Source: Aphelidium insulamus
Taxonomy: Eukaryota; Aphelidiomycota; Aphelidea; Aphelidiaceae
Direction: 5' to 3'
Length of the DNA stretch: 64,000 bases
Assembly: GCA_036784855.1 (NCBI GenBank)
Contig: JAZDSV010000009.1
Span: 36,001 to 100,000 of the forward strand
In this document: in pieces, positions 44,629-55,643 of the stretch
Numbering within the stretch: position 1 is the first letter of the stretch
Layout of the letters: each line of letters starts with the position of its first letter
Made by a program: the position numbers and the translations under genes
The notes under the pieces: model-generated
Database searches by the model: none
Told to the model about the DNA's origin: nothing
Seen by the model: the letters and a program-made list of their open reading frames with translations, nothing else

Positions 44629-45806
44629 TGTGTTGGACTGCAAAAGGTTGCTGGTGCAGTCACAGAGAGGAGAGTGTATCAAGTCAGTAACCATGGAAAC
44701 AGTGGGAAAACCACGGTACATAAAATGCCAGCAAAGGTGATACAATTCTAATGTGTATTGTCCGTTGGTCACATGCTCAGTCGCGTGGGGAAATATCACC
44801 CTGTACAAGTCATTAGCCTGAAATGCTTTTGGTGCGCTCTGATATATCCGACTTCCCATACTCGATCGACTTTAATTTCATTCCTTGAAGCATCTTCACC
44901 ATTTCAACCCTGTAATCGAAAAACATATTGTTCATCGCAGCCTCGTGAGCGAGAAATATATCGCTCATCTCAGTCTTATGCTCGAGCGCCACATCCTCCA
45001 TCTCAATGCCTATAATTTTGATGTCAGCCTAGTGGTTGATCGCCATAATCTCCATCTTGGACACGAGAAGGTTAATTTTCACTCCATCCTCGATATCTTA
45101 TCTCCGCCGCCACCTCAACTTTAGCAGCGTCAATAGACTGTCGTGCGCTTCTTCAATCAAATTGTCCGCGATGGTGACTATATTTATACGCCGAAGTCGA
45201 AAGTTATTGATTTTAGCCGCTCGACTTTGCACATGAATTGTCGAGGTAGTTCTCGATATAAATCTCCTCGTCGAACCAAAATCAGGGCGCGTGACACGCG
45301 CGTAGTGGAGGAAAACATTTTTGCAACTTCTTTGCAACGAGCTTGGACGAGAAGCGCCGAAACAGCTATCGAGAGCTATTTAGCCGCATATGGTATTTAT
45401 TAGCCTTAATCTTAAGCTGCTTAGCATCTGATGTCGAGATCAATTGTAAGTGAACACGCCAGAAGTGCTCTCGTTTACTATATATAGTTATATCATTAAT
45501 CGTTTAGGAGGTTTGAGTGCAGTTGCACGAGAGAGCACATTACCAACGCCAGTGGTATAAATTCATTTGCATTAAGAAAAGATTTATTCAAACCCGAACC
45601 GACCTTAATTCCAGTGTGTGGTTAAAGCCGTCAAAACGTTTTTTACACGCGCGGCATTCAGGTTGTCTGTGCGTTCACTTGGCCTGCGGTGCAGTAGTAG
45701 TAAGTGTGCATTACGGTCGTCCCCCGCTGGTCCATTACCGTTTGGCATACATTCTATAAGTGGTGCCTCTATAAGTGCACGCTATATCAACCTACGAGCT
45801 GCTGCA
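44629..45806. other. Intergenic region with a coiled-coil gene remnant
   Basis: Nearly 1.2 kb between divergent genes. On the minus strand, about 45337 down to 44815, protein-like pieces occur in shifting frames: a basic, presequence-like start (MQRSCKNVFLHYARVTRPDF), IADNLIEEAHDSLLT, then after frame changes KMEIMAINH and a heptad-like stretch (EMEDVALEHKTEMSDIFLAH, then YRVEMVKMLQGMK). They could be a decayed mitochondrial coiled-coil gene (DUF1640/CCDC90 style), but this is weak. The right part is presumably the lysyl-tRNA synthetase promoter. Confidence 0.35.
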
Positions 45807-47790
45807 ATGTCTTCCAGTGCTGCCGGTATGCACAGAGATATTCACCTATTTACTCTTATTAATTAAGTGTCAGACGACGCGTCCGCTCAGGCTACCAAGC
45901 TGTACGTGGACCCCGCTACGGGTGAAAAGGTGTCCAAGAGGTACCTTGTCATTGCTTTGGCACGATAATATCGAATTAACCTTGACAGCGAGTTGAAGCG
46001 CCGCGAGAAGCAAGCCAAAAAAGATGCCGAGCGCAAGGCCCGTGCCGCAGACGCTCCCGCACCGGAAAAGAAGGCCGCGGCCGTGGATGAGGAGGACCTG
46101 GACCCGAACCAGTACTTTGAGATCCGCAGCAAGGCCATCGCGCAGCACCCGCAGCCCTATCCACACAAGTTCCACGTGACTGATTCCGTGAAGCAGTTCC
46201 TGGCGCAGTACGAGACGCTGGAGCCTGGCACCCAGCTCAGGGACGTGGTGGTGCGTGTGGCTGGGCGCATTCACTCGTTGCGCGCCGCCGGCAAGAAGCT
46301 AAAATTCTACGACTTGCACACGGACGGTGTCAAGGTTCAAATCCATGCCAATGCAGCGTAAGATCTATATTCCTTATCTTGTCTGAATTCATCTTGTCTT
46401 CTCTGCCTGTATTTATCTGACGTACTATATATCGTGCATGGTGTCTATATATGTTTCCTGTTTGCTTCAGATACTTATAATATAATGCAGGGACGCCACG
46501 CGGGACTTTAATGAAGTGAATGACGGATTGCGCCGCGGGGATGTGGTGGGCGTGGTTGGGTTCCCCGGCAAGACCAACAAGGGCGAGCTGTCGGTGTTTG
46601 CGAGTGATATCGTGCTGCTGTCGCCGTGTCTGCACATGCTGCCCAAGGCGCACTACGGCTTCAAGGACATGGAGACGCGGTACCGCCAGCGCTACCTCGA
46701 TCTCATCATGAATGTGGGCGTGCAGGAAAAGTTCAAGGTGCGCTCCAACATCATCAAGTACCTGCGGCGCTTCCTGGACGAGCGCCAGTTCCTCGAAGTG
46801 GAGACCCCAATGATGAACATGATTGCCGGCGGGGCCACCGCGAAACCGTTTGTCACGCACCACAACGACCTGAATCTGGACCTGTTTATGCGCGTGGCTC
46901 CGGAATTGTATTTGAAGATGCTGGTGGTGGGCGGGCTGGACCGTGTGTACGAGATCGGGCGCCAGTTCCGCAACGAGTCCATCGACCTGACGCACAACCC
47001 CGAGTTCACCACCTGCGAGTTCTACATGGCGTACGCCGACTACAACGACCTGATGACGCTGACGGAGGAGCTGCTGTCCGGCATGGTCAAGAGCATCAAG
47101 GGCTCGTACAAGTTCCAGTACCACCCGAACGGCCCCGACACGGACAAGGTGTACGACATCGACTTCACGCCGCCGTTCCGTCGCATTAACATGTTTGAGG
47201 AGCTGGAAAAGATTCTCAAGGTGAAGCTGCCGCCCGCGGACCAGCTGGCCACCGCCGAATCGACACAGTTCTTGAGTGATTTGTGCGCGCGCCTCAAGGT
47301 GGACTGCTCGGCGCCGCGCACCAGCGCCCGCTTGCTGGACAAACTGGTCGGCGAGTACCTGGAGTCGCAGTGCCTGTCCCCCACGTTCATCGTGGGCCAC
47401 CCGATGGTGATGTCGCCGCTGGCCAAGAAGCACCGCTCCGTCAGCGGGCTGTGCGAGCGCTTCGAACTGTTTGTCGCCACCAAGGAGATCTGCAACGCGT
47501 ACACGGAGCTCAACGACCCTGTGGACCAGCGGCAGCGGTTCGAGCAGCAGGCCGGTGACAAGGCGGCGGGCGACGATGAGGCGCAGCTGATTGACGAGAC
47601 CTTCTGTACCAGTTTGGAGTACGGGTTGCCGCCCACGGCCGGCTGGGGTATGGGCATGGACCGGATGGCCATGTTCTTGACGGACTCGCACAACATCAAG
47701 GAGGTGCTGCTGTTCCCGGCCATGAAGCCGCTGGACCAGAAGGACGAGGTGTCGGCCGTAAAAGCCGCAGTGGCCGACCTGAAAGTCTGA
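45807..47790 (+). CDS. Lysyl-tRNA synthetase, class II, cytosolic
   Basis: Exons 45807..45825, 45874..45940, 45989..46357 and 46491..47790, giving 584 residues. The first exon encodes only six codons plus one base (MSSSAA). A basic, Lys/Arg-rich N-terminal helix ([19 protein letters not shown]), typical of the eukaryotic enzyme, precedes the OB-fold anticodon-binding domain ([20 protein letters not shown]). The class II core follows, with motif 1 ([10 protein letters not shown]), motif 2 ([20 protein letters not shown]) and motif 3 ([13 protein letters not shown]). It charges tRNA-Lys. The N-terminus shows no presequence, so any mitochondrial form would need another start or gene. Confidence 0.97.
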
Positions 47791-47857
47791 AAGTCGTCGT
47801 GCCACCCAGTGCCTCAATACAGGAAATCATCTACTTATAAACGGAACGTATAATATC

Positions 47858-48621
47858 TTATTTATGTGCATAGTATTTGCGGACTTTGGCCAGTGCGTAG
47901 CTTATGGCTTCCCGTGGCCCCGCGGTGATGATGCCCTTGAGTGCCTGGATGAACGAAGCACGCCGCCCAGTCTGTATTAGAGCTAAAACGTTATAGTGAG
48001 TGAAGTTATGAAATTTGTGATTACCATTGTTGACCATCAAGGCTTTATCGGTGCTCTCATGATCTGCATCGATGATAACGAGAATTAATCAGTAATATAG
48101 AGGCTAACCATAACAATCTTTCAGGCGACGCTGAAAGGTCCGTGGAAGATATTCAAGCAGCTTCCGGCGGCCGTTTGTACCAGCATCAAATTCGATAATA
48201 GAATCCGTTTGAAGTGCTGATATATTCTAATTATCAGACGAGAATTCACTCATAAGAGACCTATATACCACAGATATCAAGCCATTCAGGTGTAACTCTG
48301 ACAGCGTATCGGCATACAGTGCACAAAAGAGCGGAAACTGTGCGTCGACAATGTTTTCAACCTTGCGCGGGTTCTCTGCAGGTAGCCAGCTCATTGTCCT
48401 AAAATCGGCTGGATGAATTAATATGTGTGCGATACGTCCATGATATGACAACGTGCATGTGTAGCTCAAGCGAGTAATGTCCATGAAGAGCTGTTTGGCC
48501 GAGACAGATTTCCGATCGAGTGCCAAGAGCGCAGTTGCCACGGCGCCACGCAGATTTACTCGCTGTGCATCCGCAATACGCGGGTCATCAATGACGCCAA
48601 CGGTCTGCCATTGATTTAATA

Positions 48622-48660
<39 letters not shown>

Positions 48661-49161
48661 CACTTGTTTAGCACAGCATACCGGCTTCTGTAACCTGCCG
48701 GCCAGATATAATGTGTCCCAGTGGCGCATGTCGGACAGCAGAGTGTCCATTTGCACAACGCCATACTTTATCGATGGCGGCAGACCTGTTTCTTGAGGTG
48801 CACGTGTGCCATCATTCATCACACGGCAATTGGTGTTGTAGTAGATACCGGCGCCGGCACGTTGCAGCCTCTCGGTCCCCACCATCATGGCCGTCGAAGA
48901 ATAGTGCGCCAGGCCAAACTGCCTATAGTTGGCGGCGTGCCACTCCCTCGTAGACTCGACCCCGATTATAAAGTCCAGCATGGAAGGCGGTGCAGCGGCA
49001 GACGCGTCACCGTAGCCTCGTTGCCGCACCGCACCCGACCCGTAGGCCACACAAAACTGCATTGGCGCCTCAAACTGGGACATCAAATCGCGCATCTGCC
49101 GATGGACAACGGCGCCAGAGGGACCGCCAGACAGACATCTCGACGTGATTGCTATCCGCAT
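47858..49161 (-). CDS. TAM41: TAM41, mitochondrial CDP-diacylglycerol synthase
   Basis: Five exons: 48682..49161, 48269..48604, 48109..48226, 48025..48063 and 47858..47982; 365 residues, with consistent phases. The N-terminus is basic with hydroxylated residues (MRIAITSRCLSGG), consistent with mitochondrial import. Nucleotidyltransferase-fold motifs are present: YGSGAVRQRG, MLDFIIGV and YRQFGLAHYSS, followed by IKYGVVQMD, LQKPTVG and LSYHGRIAH. TAM41 makes CDP-diacylglycerol on the matrix side of the inner membrane for cardiolipin synthesis. The intron 48605..48681 contains an (AT)n run. The exon 2-3 junction (GTATAT...AATTAG, 42 bases) is my best reading, but an alternative donor two codons upstream is possible. 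Confidence 0.9.
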
Positions 49162-49839
49162 GTTGCGTATCAACTTTGAATGTCAGTGAGTACAAGGAGG
49201 ACACTATGTACAAGGAATTACTTTATGAAAGGTAACCAAAGACTTCAGACTCGATATATACAGCCATTGAAACTCTTGAAATGTTGTGCAACAAATGGCT
49301 CCTCAACAAATCTCGGATAGCAAACCTGTAAATAACAACAACAACAAGAAGGGAAAACATGCATACAGCTACACATGAGAAGAAAAGTCTCCCGACAACA
49401 GAAGCATGCATTTGGTACATATATAGTAGCCAAAACGACAGAGTTAGATATCATTCGATGCGGCAGGAGTGTGAAAGTTTACCAAATACCTGCTTGTCAC
49501 TACATATGAGTAAACATACTTGATCTTTATTGTAGCCATAATATACTTAATATACATGATCTTTATTGTAGCCATAATATACTTAATATACTTGATCTTT
49601 ATGTAGCCATAATATACTTATAATATACTTGATCTTTATTGCAGCCATAATATACTTATAATATACTTGACCTTGATTGTAGCCATAATGTGGAGACGCT
49701 CTTAACAACACTGCCAACCCTTGTATGTATGTAGCCTGTATGTGTAAATAGAGTCGGAAAAGTCCCCTAGATTAGGCCTTAACTGTATGTATGTGGCCTG
49801 TCAATTAGGCAATCACGGCCACCATTGTATAACACATAT
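49162..49839. other. Divergent intergenic region, TAM41 and MoaC
   Basis: 678 bases without a supported gene. It includes a minisatellite at 49515..49690 and two copies of a GTATGTATGT-type element near 49722 and 49784. A 65-residue minus-strand frame (49223..49420) is Cys- and Phe-rich with no recognised family, and I do not call it. Confidence 0.5.
49515..49690. repeat. Minisatellite, about five copies of a ~36-bp unit
   Basis: Tandem copies of a unit containing TACTTGATCTTTATTGTAGC followed by CATAATATACTTA, with one- to three-base differences between copies. Confidence 0.85.
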
Positions 49840-50379
49840 ATGCTCACACACATCGCGACCAGAAGCGGCGCGGTGCAAATGGTCGACGTGGCGTCCAAAG
49901 TGGCCACGGCGCGCACTGCCACCGCGTCCGTGCGTGTCCTGCTGGGCAGCAAAGTGTACGCGCATCTACGCGCCGGCCAGCACGCCACCACCGCCAAGGG
50001 CAACATACTTGTGGCGGCCCAGTTGGCCGGCATCCAGGCCGCCAAACAGACCTGGCAGCTGATACCGCTATGCCACCCGCTGCAACTCAGTCATATCTCG
50101 GTGGATTTCACGTGGCTGCCACCACAGCCGCGGCACCACTCAAACAGTCCCACCGCTGATGTCGACAATCGAGAGGATGACGGCGCGCTGGACATTGAGG
50201 CCACGTGCAAGTGTCACGGCCAGACGGGCGTCGAGATGGAGGCCATGGTGGCGGCAAGCACGGCGGCACTGACAGTGTACGACATGTGCAAGGCCCTGTC
50301 CCACTCTATACGCATAACGGATCTGCGGCTGCGGCACAAGAGCGGCGGTCGCAGCGGTGACTACCACGACACAATGTAG
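49840..50379 (+). CDS. MoaC, cyclic pyranopterin monophosphate synthase (free-standing)
   Basis: Intronless ORF of about 179 residues. The ATG at 49840 gives MLTHIATRSGAVQMVDVASK, matching the usual L-T/S-H...MVDV start of MoaC. Further motifs are GNILVAAQLAGIQAAKQTW, LIPLCHPL, GVEMEAMVAASTAALTVYDM and the C-terminal KSGGRSGDY. MoaC, with MoaA, converts GTP to the precursor of molybdenum cofactor. In many eukaryotes MoaC is made from a MOCS1-type locus together with MoaA; here no radical-SAM MoaA domain is present before or after it. An Asp/Pro-rich insert replaces part of the region after LSHISVDF. There is no obvious presequence, although MoaA/MoaC steps are usually mitochondrial in animals. 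Confidence 0.88.
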   Translation: MLTHIATRSGAVQMVDVASKVATARTATASVRVLLGSKVYAHLRAGQHATTAKGNILVAAQLAGIQAAKQTWQLIPLCHPLQLSHISVDFTWLPPQPRHHSNSPTADVDNREDDGALDIEATCKCHGQTGVEMEAMVAASTAALTVYDMCKALSHSIRITDLRLRHKSGGRSGDYHDTM

Positions 50380-50459
50380 ATGCTATATGTAGTGTGGAAG
50401 AGCCCGCTGTATATTCCTCTCCACTATCCACTCCATAATGGCCATGTGCACATAGTTTG

Positions 50460-51239
50460 CTACTGCGGTCGCGTGGCAGACTCGCGCACCTGCGGCTTCT
50501 CTGTCTGCAGCACTTGCACGGCGTCCTCGTCCTCGCCGTAGCCGCGACGCCACTTGAGGTCCGTGGTGTCCACGCGGTCCATGTCCATGGCGAACGGCGC
50601 GCGTGTCCACTCTTGTTGCTGCAGCAGTCGCGGGTCATATCGCGGATCCTTGACGGGCCGCCGTTGCTCCACCGCATTGAACACGCTGTGGCAGTTGGTT
50701 AGTAGAGTTGAGGAGACATACGTCTATGGCACCACACACCTCAGTTCGCCCACTTGGTGCGCTTCCACCAAAAGGCGGCGCACAGTGTCACTCTTTTCAT
50801 GCTCTGTCTGGCGCTGGTGCAGAATCCCTGGTGGCGTGGGTGTGTTAGCTCGTACTTTTACAACTGAATGTACAATAATAATGTCCTACACTTGGTGATG
50901 GGGTGGAGTCTCCGCTGGCCATCGCTGGTCTGGCCGGTATTAGATGCATGCACGGGCACACTACACACACTACACGCAACACATACACACCTCATCGGGC
51001 CGGGTAAAGTAGTGGTCTTGGGCGGCGAATGCAGCCACCGCCAACCACACACACCCAAAGAACCGGTAGAAGGTGGAGCCGAGTACGGCGTGGTGTTCGC
51101 CACCACTGCCCGCCACACTGGCTTCAGCTAAAGCATGGTGTCCACCGTCGGCGGTGGCGCTGTTGCCATGCGCGGTGGAGGCAGCACGACGCGCTCCGGC
51201 CACTCTGCGCGCTGCAAGGCCGAATCGCCGTGCCAGCAT
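50460..51239 (-). CDS. Mitochondrial single-pass membrane protein, possibly a complex I accessory subunit
   Basis: Exons about 50991..51239, 50890..50929, a third ending at 50740 that starts somewhere between 50863 and 50827, and 50460..50685. The start of the third exon is ambiguous. The N-terminus (MLARRFGLAARRVAGARRAA) is a strong mitochondrial presequence. A His/Gly-rich spacer, one membrane segment (FFGCVWLAVAAFAAQ) and a charged soluble tail (TEHEKSDTVRRLLVEAHQVG, RYDPRLLQQQEWTRAPFAMD) follow. The layout recalls the fungal complex I 17.8-kDa (NUXM) type accessory subunit, but conserved residues are too few to be sure. It converges with MoaC, 80 bases away. Confidence 0.5.
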
Positions 51240-51840
51240 TGTGTGTGTGTGTGTGTGTTTGATTGATTGATTTATATTCATTAACCTGTCGGTCATGACG
51301 TTTAAGCTTGGACAGTATTTATCTTTACGCTTGGACAGTATCTTGTAGTGATGGACATGCCATATTTATAGTTTGCTTTTGTTGTTGCACAAACATTATT
51401 CTCCGGCGCAAAAATTGATTGCCATTTGTTCGTTGTATTGGCCAATAATATAACGAGAACTGTTGCTTCATATTGACGGTCAACATACGCGGTGCTTATT
51501 TTTTAATGTACTTGATACGAACACTGGCATCATCAGTCCAAAGACTCTACAGATTGTGCAGACTATTGTTGTGGAGATTACGCAGCTCTGTGAGATGAAG
51601 ACATGTCGCGCTAAACACGAGGTACATCAAAAGCAGCAATTCCTCACATTGTAGCAAATTGGTCAGGCCATTATTGATCGCACTTGCCAGCTAGGACGTG
51701 CTGGACTGCTATTAATTTAAATGTAAGCAAAGTACTTCACCTTTAATAATTTATAGATATATCAATGTCACGATGGTGTTGACGTGCTTTTGATTACTTA
51801 CACGGCGGGTAAATTCGCTTAAATATGTATCTCAATTCAA
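51240..51840. other. Intergenic region before the F-box/ankyrin gene
   Basis: 601 bases. A (GT)n run directly precedes the divergent mitochondrial gene (51239-51259). Between about 51490 and 51715 one plus-strand frame (TLQIVQTIVVEITQLCEMKT..., stop, then QIGQAIIDRTCQLGRAGL) looks protein-like across one stop and might be a decayed gene. No start, splice pattern or family was seen. Confidence 0.4.
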
Positions 51841-53457
51841 ATGACGAACAATAGGCAAGCACCATTCGACGATTGCCGAATGTACGATCCACTGCTGCTC
51901 ATCGTGTCCCACTTGCCTAAACACTGGGCCATCGTGGCTGCGGTGTCGAAACGGTTTCGAACTGCGTATGAGAGCGTGCATCGAGGGTGCCACAAAACCG
52001 CTACAACTGCAGCGGTCGCTTCTGTTGCAACATTTCGCTGGGCGATAAAATATTACAGCAATTCTCATGTGAGTGTTTATATGTTTAAACGCAAGTTACT
52101 CGCGGCCGCATTTGCCGTAAACAACATCAAAGTTGCGCTAGCTATTCTGCAACGAGATAAATTCACATCGGCTTGTGAGATAGCGGCAAAGGAGAACTGC
52201 ATCGCTGGCGTTCAACTAGCGCATGCTTTTGGAAACCCGTGGGATGGCACTGCTGCGACAAAATACGCTGCCATGAACAACGATCTGACGATGCTGAAAT
52301 GGATTGTGCGTTACGGTGGAGAGTTGAGTAGAAAAGTTTGTTCGAGCGCCGCAAAACATGGAAATTTGCCCATGTTGCAGTATGCACGCTCAAAACAATG
52401 CAAATGGGATTACAAGACGTGCAAGAATGCAGCCAAATATGGCCACCTGTCCATGCTACAATGGGCTCGTGCTAATGGCTGCGATTGGAATTCGGAAATT
52501 TGTTCCGCTGCCGCAAAGGGCGGACACCTGGATATCTTCATATGGGCTCGGGAAAATGGATGCCAATATGGTCCTGATACCTGCGCTGTAGCGGCCAAAC
52601 ATGGTCACCTACCTATGGTGCAGTATGCACACAGGGATGGCTGTCAGTGGGACAAGCAAGTACCGTGTAATGCTGCCTCCGTGGGCCACATTAGTATCTT
52701 GCAATACGCCCGCGAAAATAACTGTCCCTGGGACGCGGATGTGATCAAAGCTGCAATCAACGGGTTACAGTTTCATGCACTGACGTGGGCACTTCGTAAT
52801 GGCTGCCCAGCAAGCGAGGACTGCTGCGCACTGGCCGCTAGCAAGAATCGCCTAGATATGCTACAAATTCTGCGTGCTAACCATTGTTCGTGGAATGAGT
52901 TCACGCTGAATCCCACGAACGATGATTTTTTTGAGTTGGTGCGATGGGCAGTAGAGAATGGTTGCCCCTTACGGAATTCGTTCTGCGATGACGTTGCCAG
53001 CAGTGGCGCAATTAAAATTCTAAAATGGTTGCATGAAAATCGTGTCCAGTCGATGGAATGGGCATGGCTGGCTGCAGCCAGCAATGGGCAATTGGATGTG
53101 TTGCAGTGGGCACGAGAAGCCGACTGTCCGTGGGATGAAGCAACCAGGGTGAAAATCATTCGGTACTGTGACTTCGTAGTTCTGGCGCATGTCCATCAAC
53201 GTGGTTGTCCGTGGAACCATGGCAATTGTCGCTTTGACAAAAATGACGGCGATTTGGAGACACTTATGTGGGCCAACAAGTATGCATTGAAATGGGTCGA
53301 TCGACGGATGTTGAGTAGTAACGTGATTCTTCTCGAGTTAAAGTTGATGCACTGGATAGGCAGCAAGGAAACCGCACCGCTTGTGCACAAATATGGCGAC
53401 CATTTGCTTGACATATTGTACACGGCACGCGATAACGGGTGTCCTGACCTGTCCTAA
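51841..53457 (+). CDS. F-box-like protein with giant-virus-style ankyrin repeats
   Basis: Intronless gene of 538 residues. An F-box-like N-terminus (YDPLLLIVSHLPKHWAIVAA, then VSKRFRTAYES) precedes about ten degenerate ankyrin repeats of a distinctive type: AAKYGHLSMLQWARANGCDW, AAKGGHLDIFIWARENGCQY, AAKHGHLPMVQYAHRDGCQW and similar. The GHL...L-x-WAR-x-NGC-x-W signature is common in ankyrin families of amoeba-infecting giant viruses and of amoebae, oomycetes and some chytrids, from general knowledge. There is no signal peptide. F-box/ankyrin proteins usually act as substrate adaptors of SCF ubiquitin ligases. The lack of introns, in a neighbourhood of intron-rich genes, fits recent gain, retroposition or transfer, but does not prove it. 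Confidence 0.8.
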   Translation: MTNNRQAPFDDCRMYDPLLLIVSHLPKHWAIVAAVSKRFRTAYESVHRGCHKTATTAAVASVATFRWAIKYYSNSHVSVYMFKRKLLAAAFAVNNIKVALAILQRDKFTSACEIAAKENCIAGVQLAHAFGNPWDGTAATKYAAMNNDLTMLKWIVRYGGELSRKVCSSAAKHGNLPMLQYARSKQCKWDYKTCKNAAKYGHLSMLQWARANGCDWNSEICSAAAKGGHLDIFIWARENGCQYGPDTCAVAAKHGHLPMVQYAHRDGCQWDKQVPCNAASVGHISILQYARENNCPWDADVIKAAINGLQFHALTWALRNGCPASEDCCALAASKNRLDMLQILRANHCSWNEFTLNPTNDDFFELVRWAVENGCPLRNSFCDDVASSGAIKILKWLHENRVQSMEWAWLAAASNGQLDVLQWAREADCPWDEATRVKIIRYCDFVVLAHVHQRGCPWNHGNCRFDKNDGDLETLMWANKYALKWVDRRMLSSNVILLELKLMHWIGSKETAPLVHKYGDHLLDILYTARDNGCPDLS

Positions 53458-53772
53458 GCGCTTGATATACAATGTGCTTGATGCTGAACTGATGATTCAA
53501 AATACACAATTCGTAATTACATACGAAGAAACTATTAAAGAATATTTTGTTAGCCTATAGTGAGAAAGAGCAGGGTTCTACAACTGCAATGTGTAACACC
53601 TTGCCAATCCCAATCATTAGTCATCTCAGCCAATCACGTCACGGCTTGTGCAGCTCTTTGTTCATCGGCTCTGACGCAATTTTGTTCTTCTTCATTTTCC
53701 ATTGCCTTCTTCTTTCCATCGCCTGCCCGCCTGCCTGCACACGCCCCTGGCCGCTTAACCACTGCGGCAATT
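53458..53772. promoter_or_regulatory. Intergenic region and promoter of the RING-H2 gene
   Basis: 315 bases. A CCAATCA box at 53630..53636 lies 137 bases before the ATG at 53773 and is followed closely by CGTCACGG, which resembles half of a CRE/ATF site. A longer in-frame start at 53560 exists but would translate this promoter-like, pyrimidine-rich leader. Confidence 0.45.
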
Positions 53773-55493
53773 ATGCCATCAGCCGTACCAGAGTTGGATT
53801 CCAATACTTCTGCTCGTAGTGCTGTTGCACCCGCCACTCGGGCGGCATCTGCGCCGACATCTCTGCCGCCACCCGATGATCGCCAGCTGATGGCCGAGGC
53901 CTCCTTGTCCGCATCCGAGGACGAAGACGTGGCCAGCATGCACACTGCACCATCCTCGCCCGTCTTGGAGCCGTCTGTCGCTGTTAGTGGCATCGCAGAC
54001 CTGCCACAATCTGCCCCATTCGTTGGCGTGGAAGCCGACAATGATAATGGGGCTGATATCGCGGATGCTGGTGGCAATGACGGCTCATCACGTGCAGAGA
54101 GCATACAGACTGTACCGCCGGCTGACACGCGCCGGGATTCCGCCAGTGATTCCACATCCAACGCCGAGGTACGCTGCCTTTGCAGTCACATCATCCTTTA
54201 GCTGACGACGTTTTAGCAAGTTCGCCGCAATTTTTACCGCGCCTTCATGGACACATCTCGTGGTTCCAAGATTTTACTCTTTGTGCACTTGTCAATAGTG
54301 CTGCTTCAGGTATTGACATGCTTGTTCATGTACATGTAAATTTAACAAATTCATAGATTATCGCTTGCACCGTCATTCTTGGGCTGCGATACCACGAAGA
54401 GCATTGCGACAAGGATCTGGACGTTTTTCTCATTCTCTACACAATCTACTTGGTCTCGGCGCTGCCAATAATTATACACCGCGCCGTGTGGCCGCCATCC
54501 TCGGTGGACATCCGCGTCATTCCCGAACACCGCCGACTCTCGGCCGAGTTTCTCACTCTTCGCGATCGTGTCAATCGTGTCGAGAGGTCAGTGCTTGTTT
54601 TTTATTATAATTACACACATGATTGTGCTCAATATGTTTGCAGGTGGAAGACAGTGTCGGATCTGCTGGGGACCATGCTCTTCATAATGGGCAATTGGTG
54701 TTTGTTCATGTCGGAGAATTGCCAGGTCACCGCGCCGTACATGTTCTACTTGACTCTGGTGCTGGTGTGTCTCACCTATGTCGCCATGCTATTCCCCGTC
54801 ATCCTCATCATGGCAATAATATTCTGCCTGCCACTGGTGCTGATTATTCTGCGGATATTTACCCAAGTTACAGGCATTCCAGTGGGTGGAGTTTTGGGCG
54901 GTGCTGCTCTCGGTACGGCCGGCTCCTCGTCGGGCATGCAGAGTGCACGGGAAGAAACTATTCGCAGCATACAAAAGGAGCGCTACCATCTGTCACCCTC
55001 TGGCTCCACAAGCAATGCAGACCTCGCCCAGTCGACTGGTGTCGCTCCTGCTGCAGACACATGGTCCAGTGGTACGAGAACAGAGATGGCTGCAGGCTCC
55101 GGAGGACCCGATGCCAACAACAGCAGCAACGCCAATATCAGCGCCGAGGATGCGCACTGCGTCATTTGTCTGGGCGTGTATGAGGAAGGGGACGAGTTGA
55201 AGCGGTTGCCGGGCTGCTCACATCACTTTCACGCCGACTGCGTGGACCAGTGGCTGCATGTGAACAAGACGTGTCCGCTGTGCGTGCGCGATGTCGAGGA
55301 AGAACTAGAGCGCGAGAGGGAGCGCGCGGCCTCACAAACTGTGGCGCAAACTGCTGCCGCATCATCCCCGAATGTCGGCGACCATCCAGCCAACTCCCGC
55401 TCTCGTTTCGGTTGGTTGTTTGGCCGCGGCAACAGTGCACAGCTGCAGCCTGCTGCGCCCGGCAGCACCACGGCCGCAGCAGATATGCCTTAG
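53773..55493 (+). CDS. RING-H2 multi-pass membrane E3 ubiquitin ligase
   Basis: Exons 53773..54168, 54217..54309, 54357..54586 and 54644..55493; about 522 residues, with consistent phases. A disordered acidic N-terminal tail is followed by membrane segments ([87 protein letters not shown]). A C-terminal RING-H2 finger follows ([20 protein letters not shown], then [21 protein letters not shown]). This layout resembles plant and fungal membrane RING E3s of the At1g12760 type. It would transfer ubiquitin from an E2 to membrane or cytosolic substrates; the target is unknown. The C-terminal tail is Ala/Ser-rich. Confidence 0.87.
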
Positions 55494-55643
55494 ACCAACT
55501 GCATTTAACGCATTTTGCACCTGTTTTTATATATACAATACACTCGCACACTTAACATGTGGTCTGTGCTTCCATGTTTCTAAAGATCTATTAGTGTCTT
55601 GCTGGGCGTACAAGCTTTGACCAATGATTATGTATGTGTGTTA

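Noticed and set aside
46330-47817. Long minus-strand ORF of 495 codons opposite lysyl-tRNA synthetase
   Set aside because: It is the antisense of a strongly conserved synthetase exon; composition bias keeps the opposite frame open.
218-51260. Simple repeats as CRISPR or replication-origin-like arrays
   Set aside because: They are short microsatellites without regular spacers; nothing resembles a CRISPR array or defined origin.
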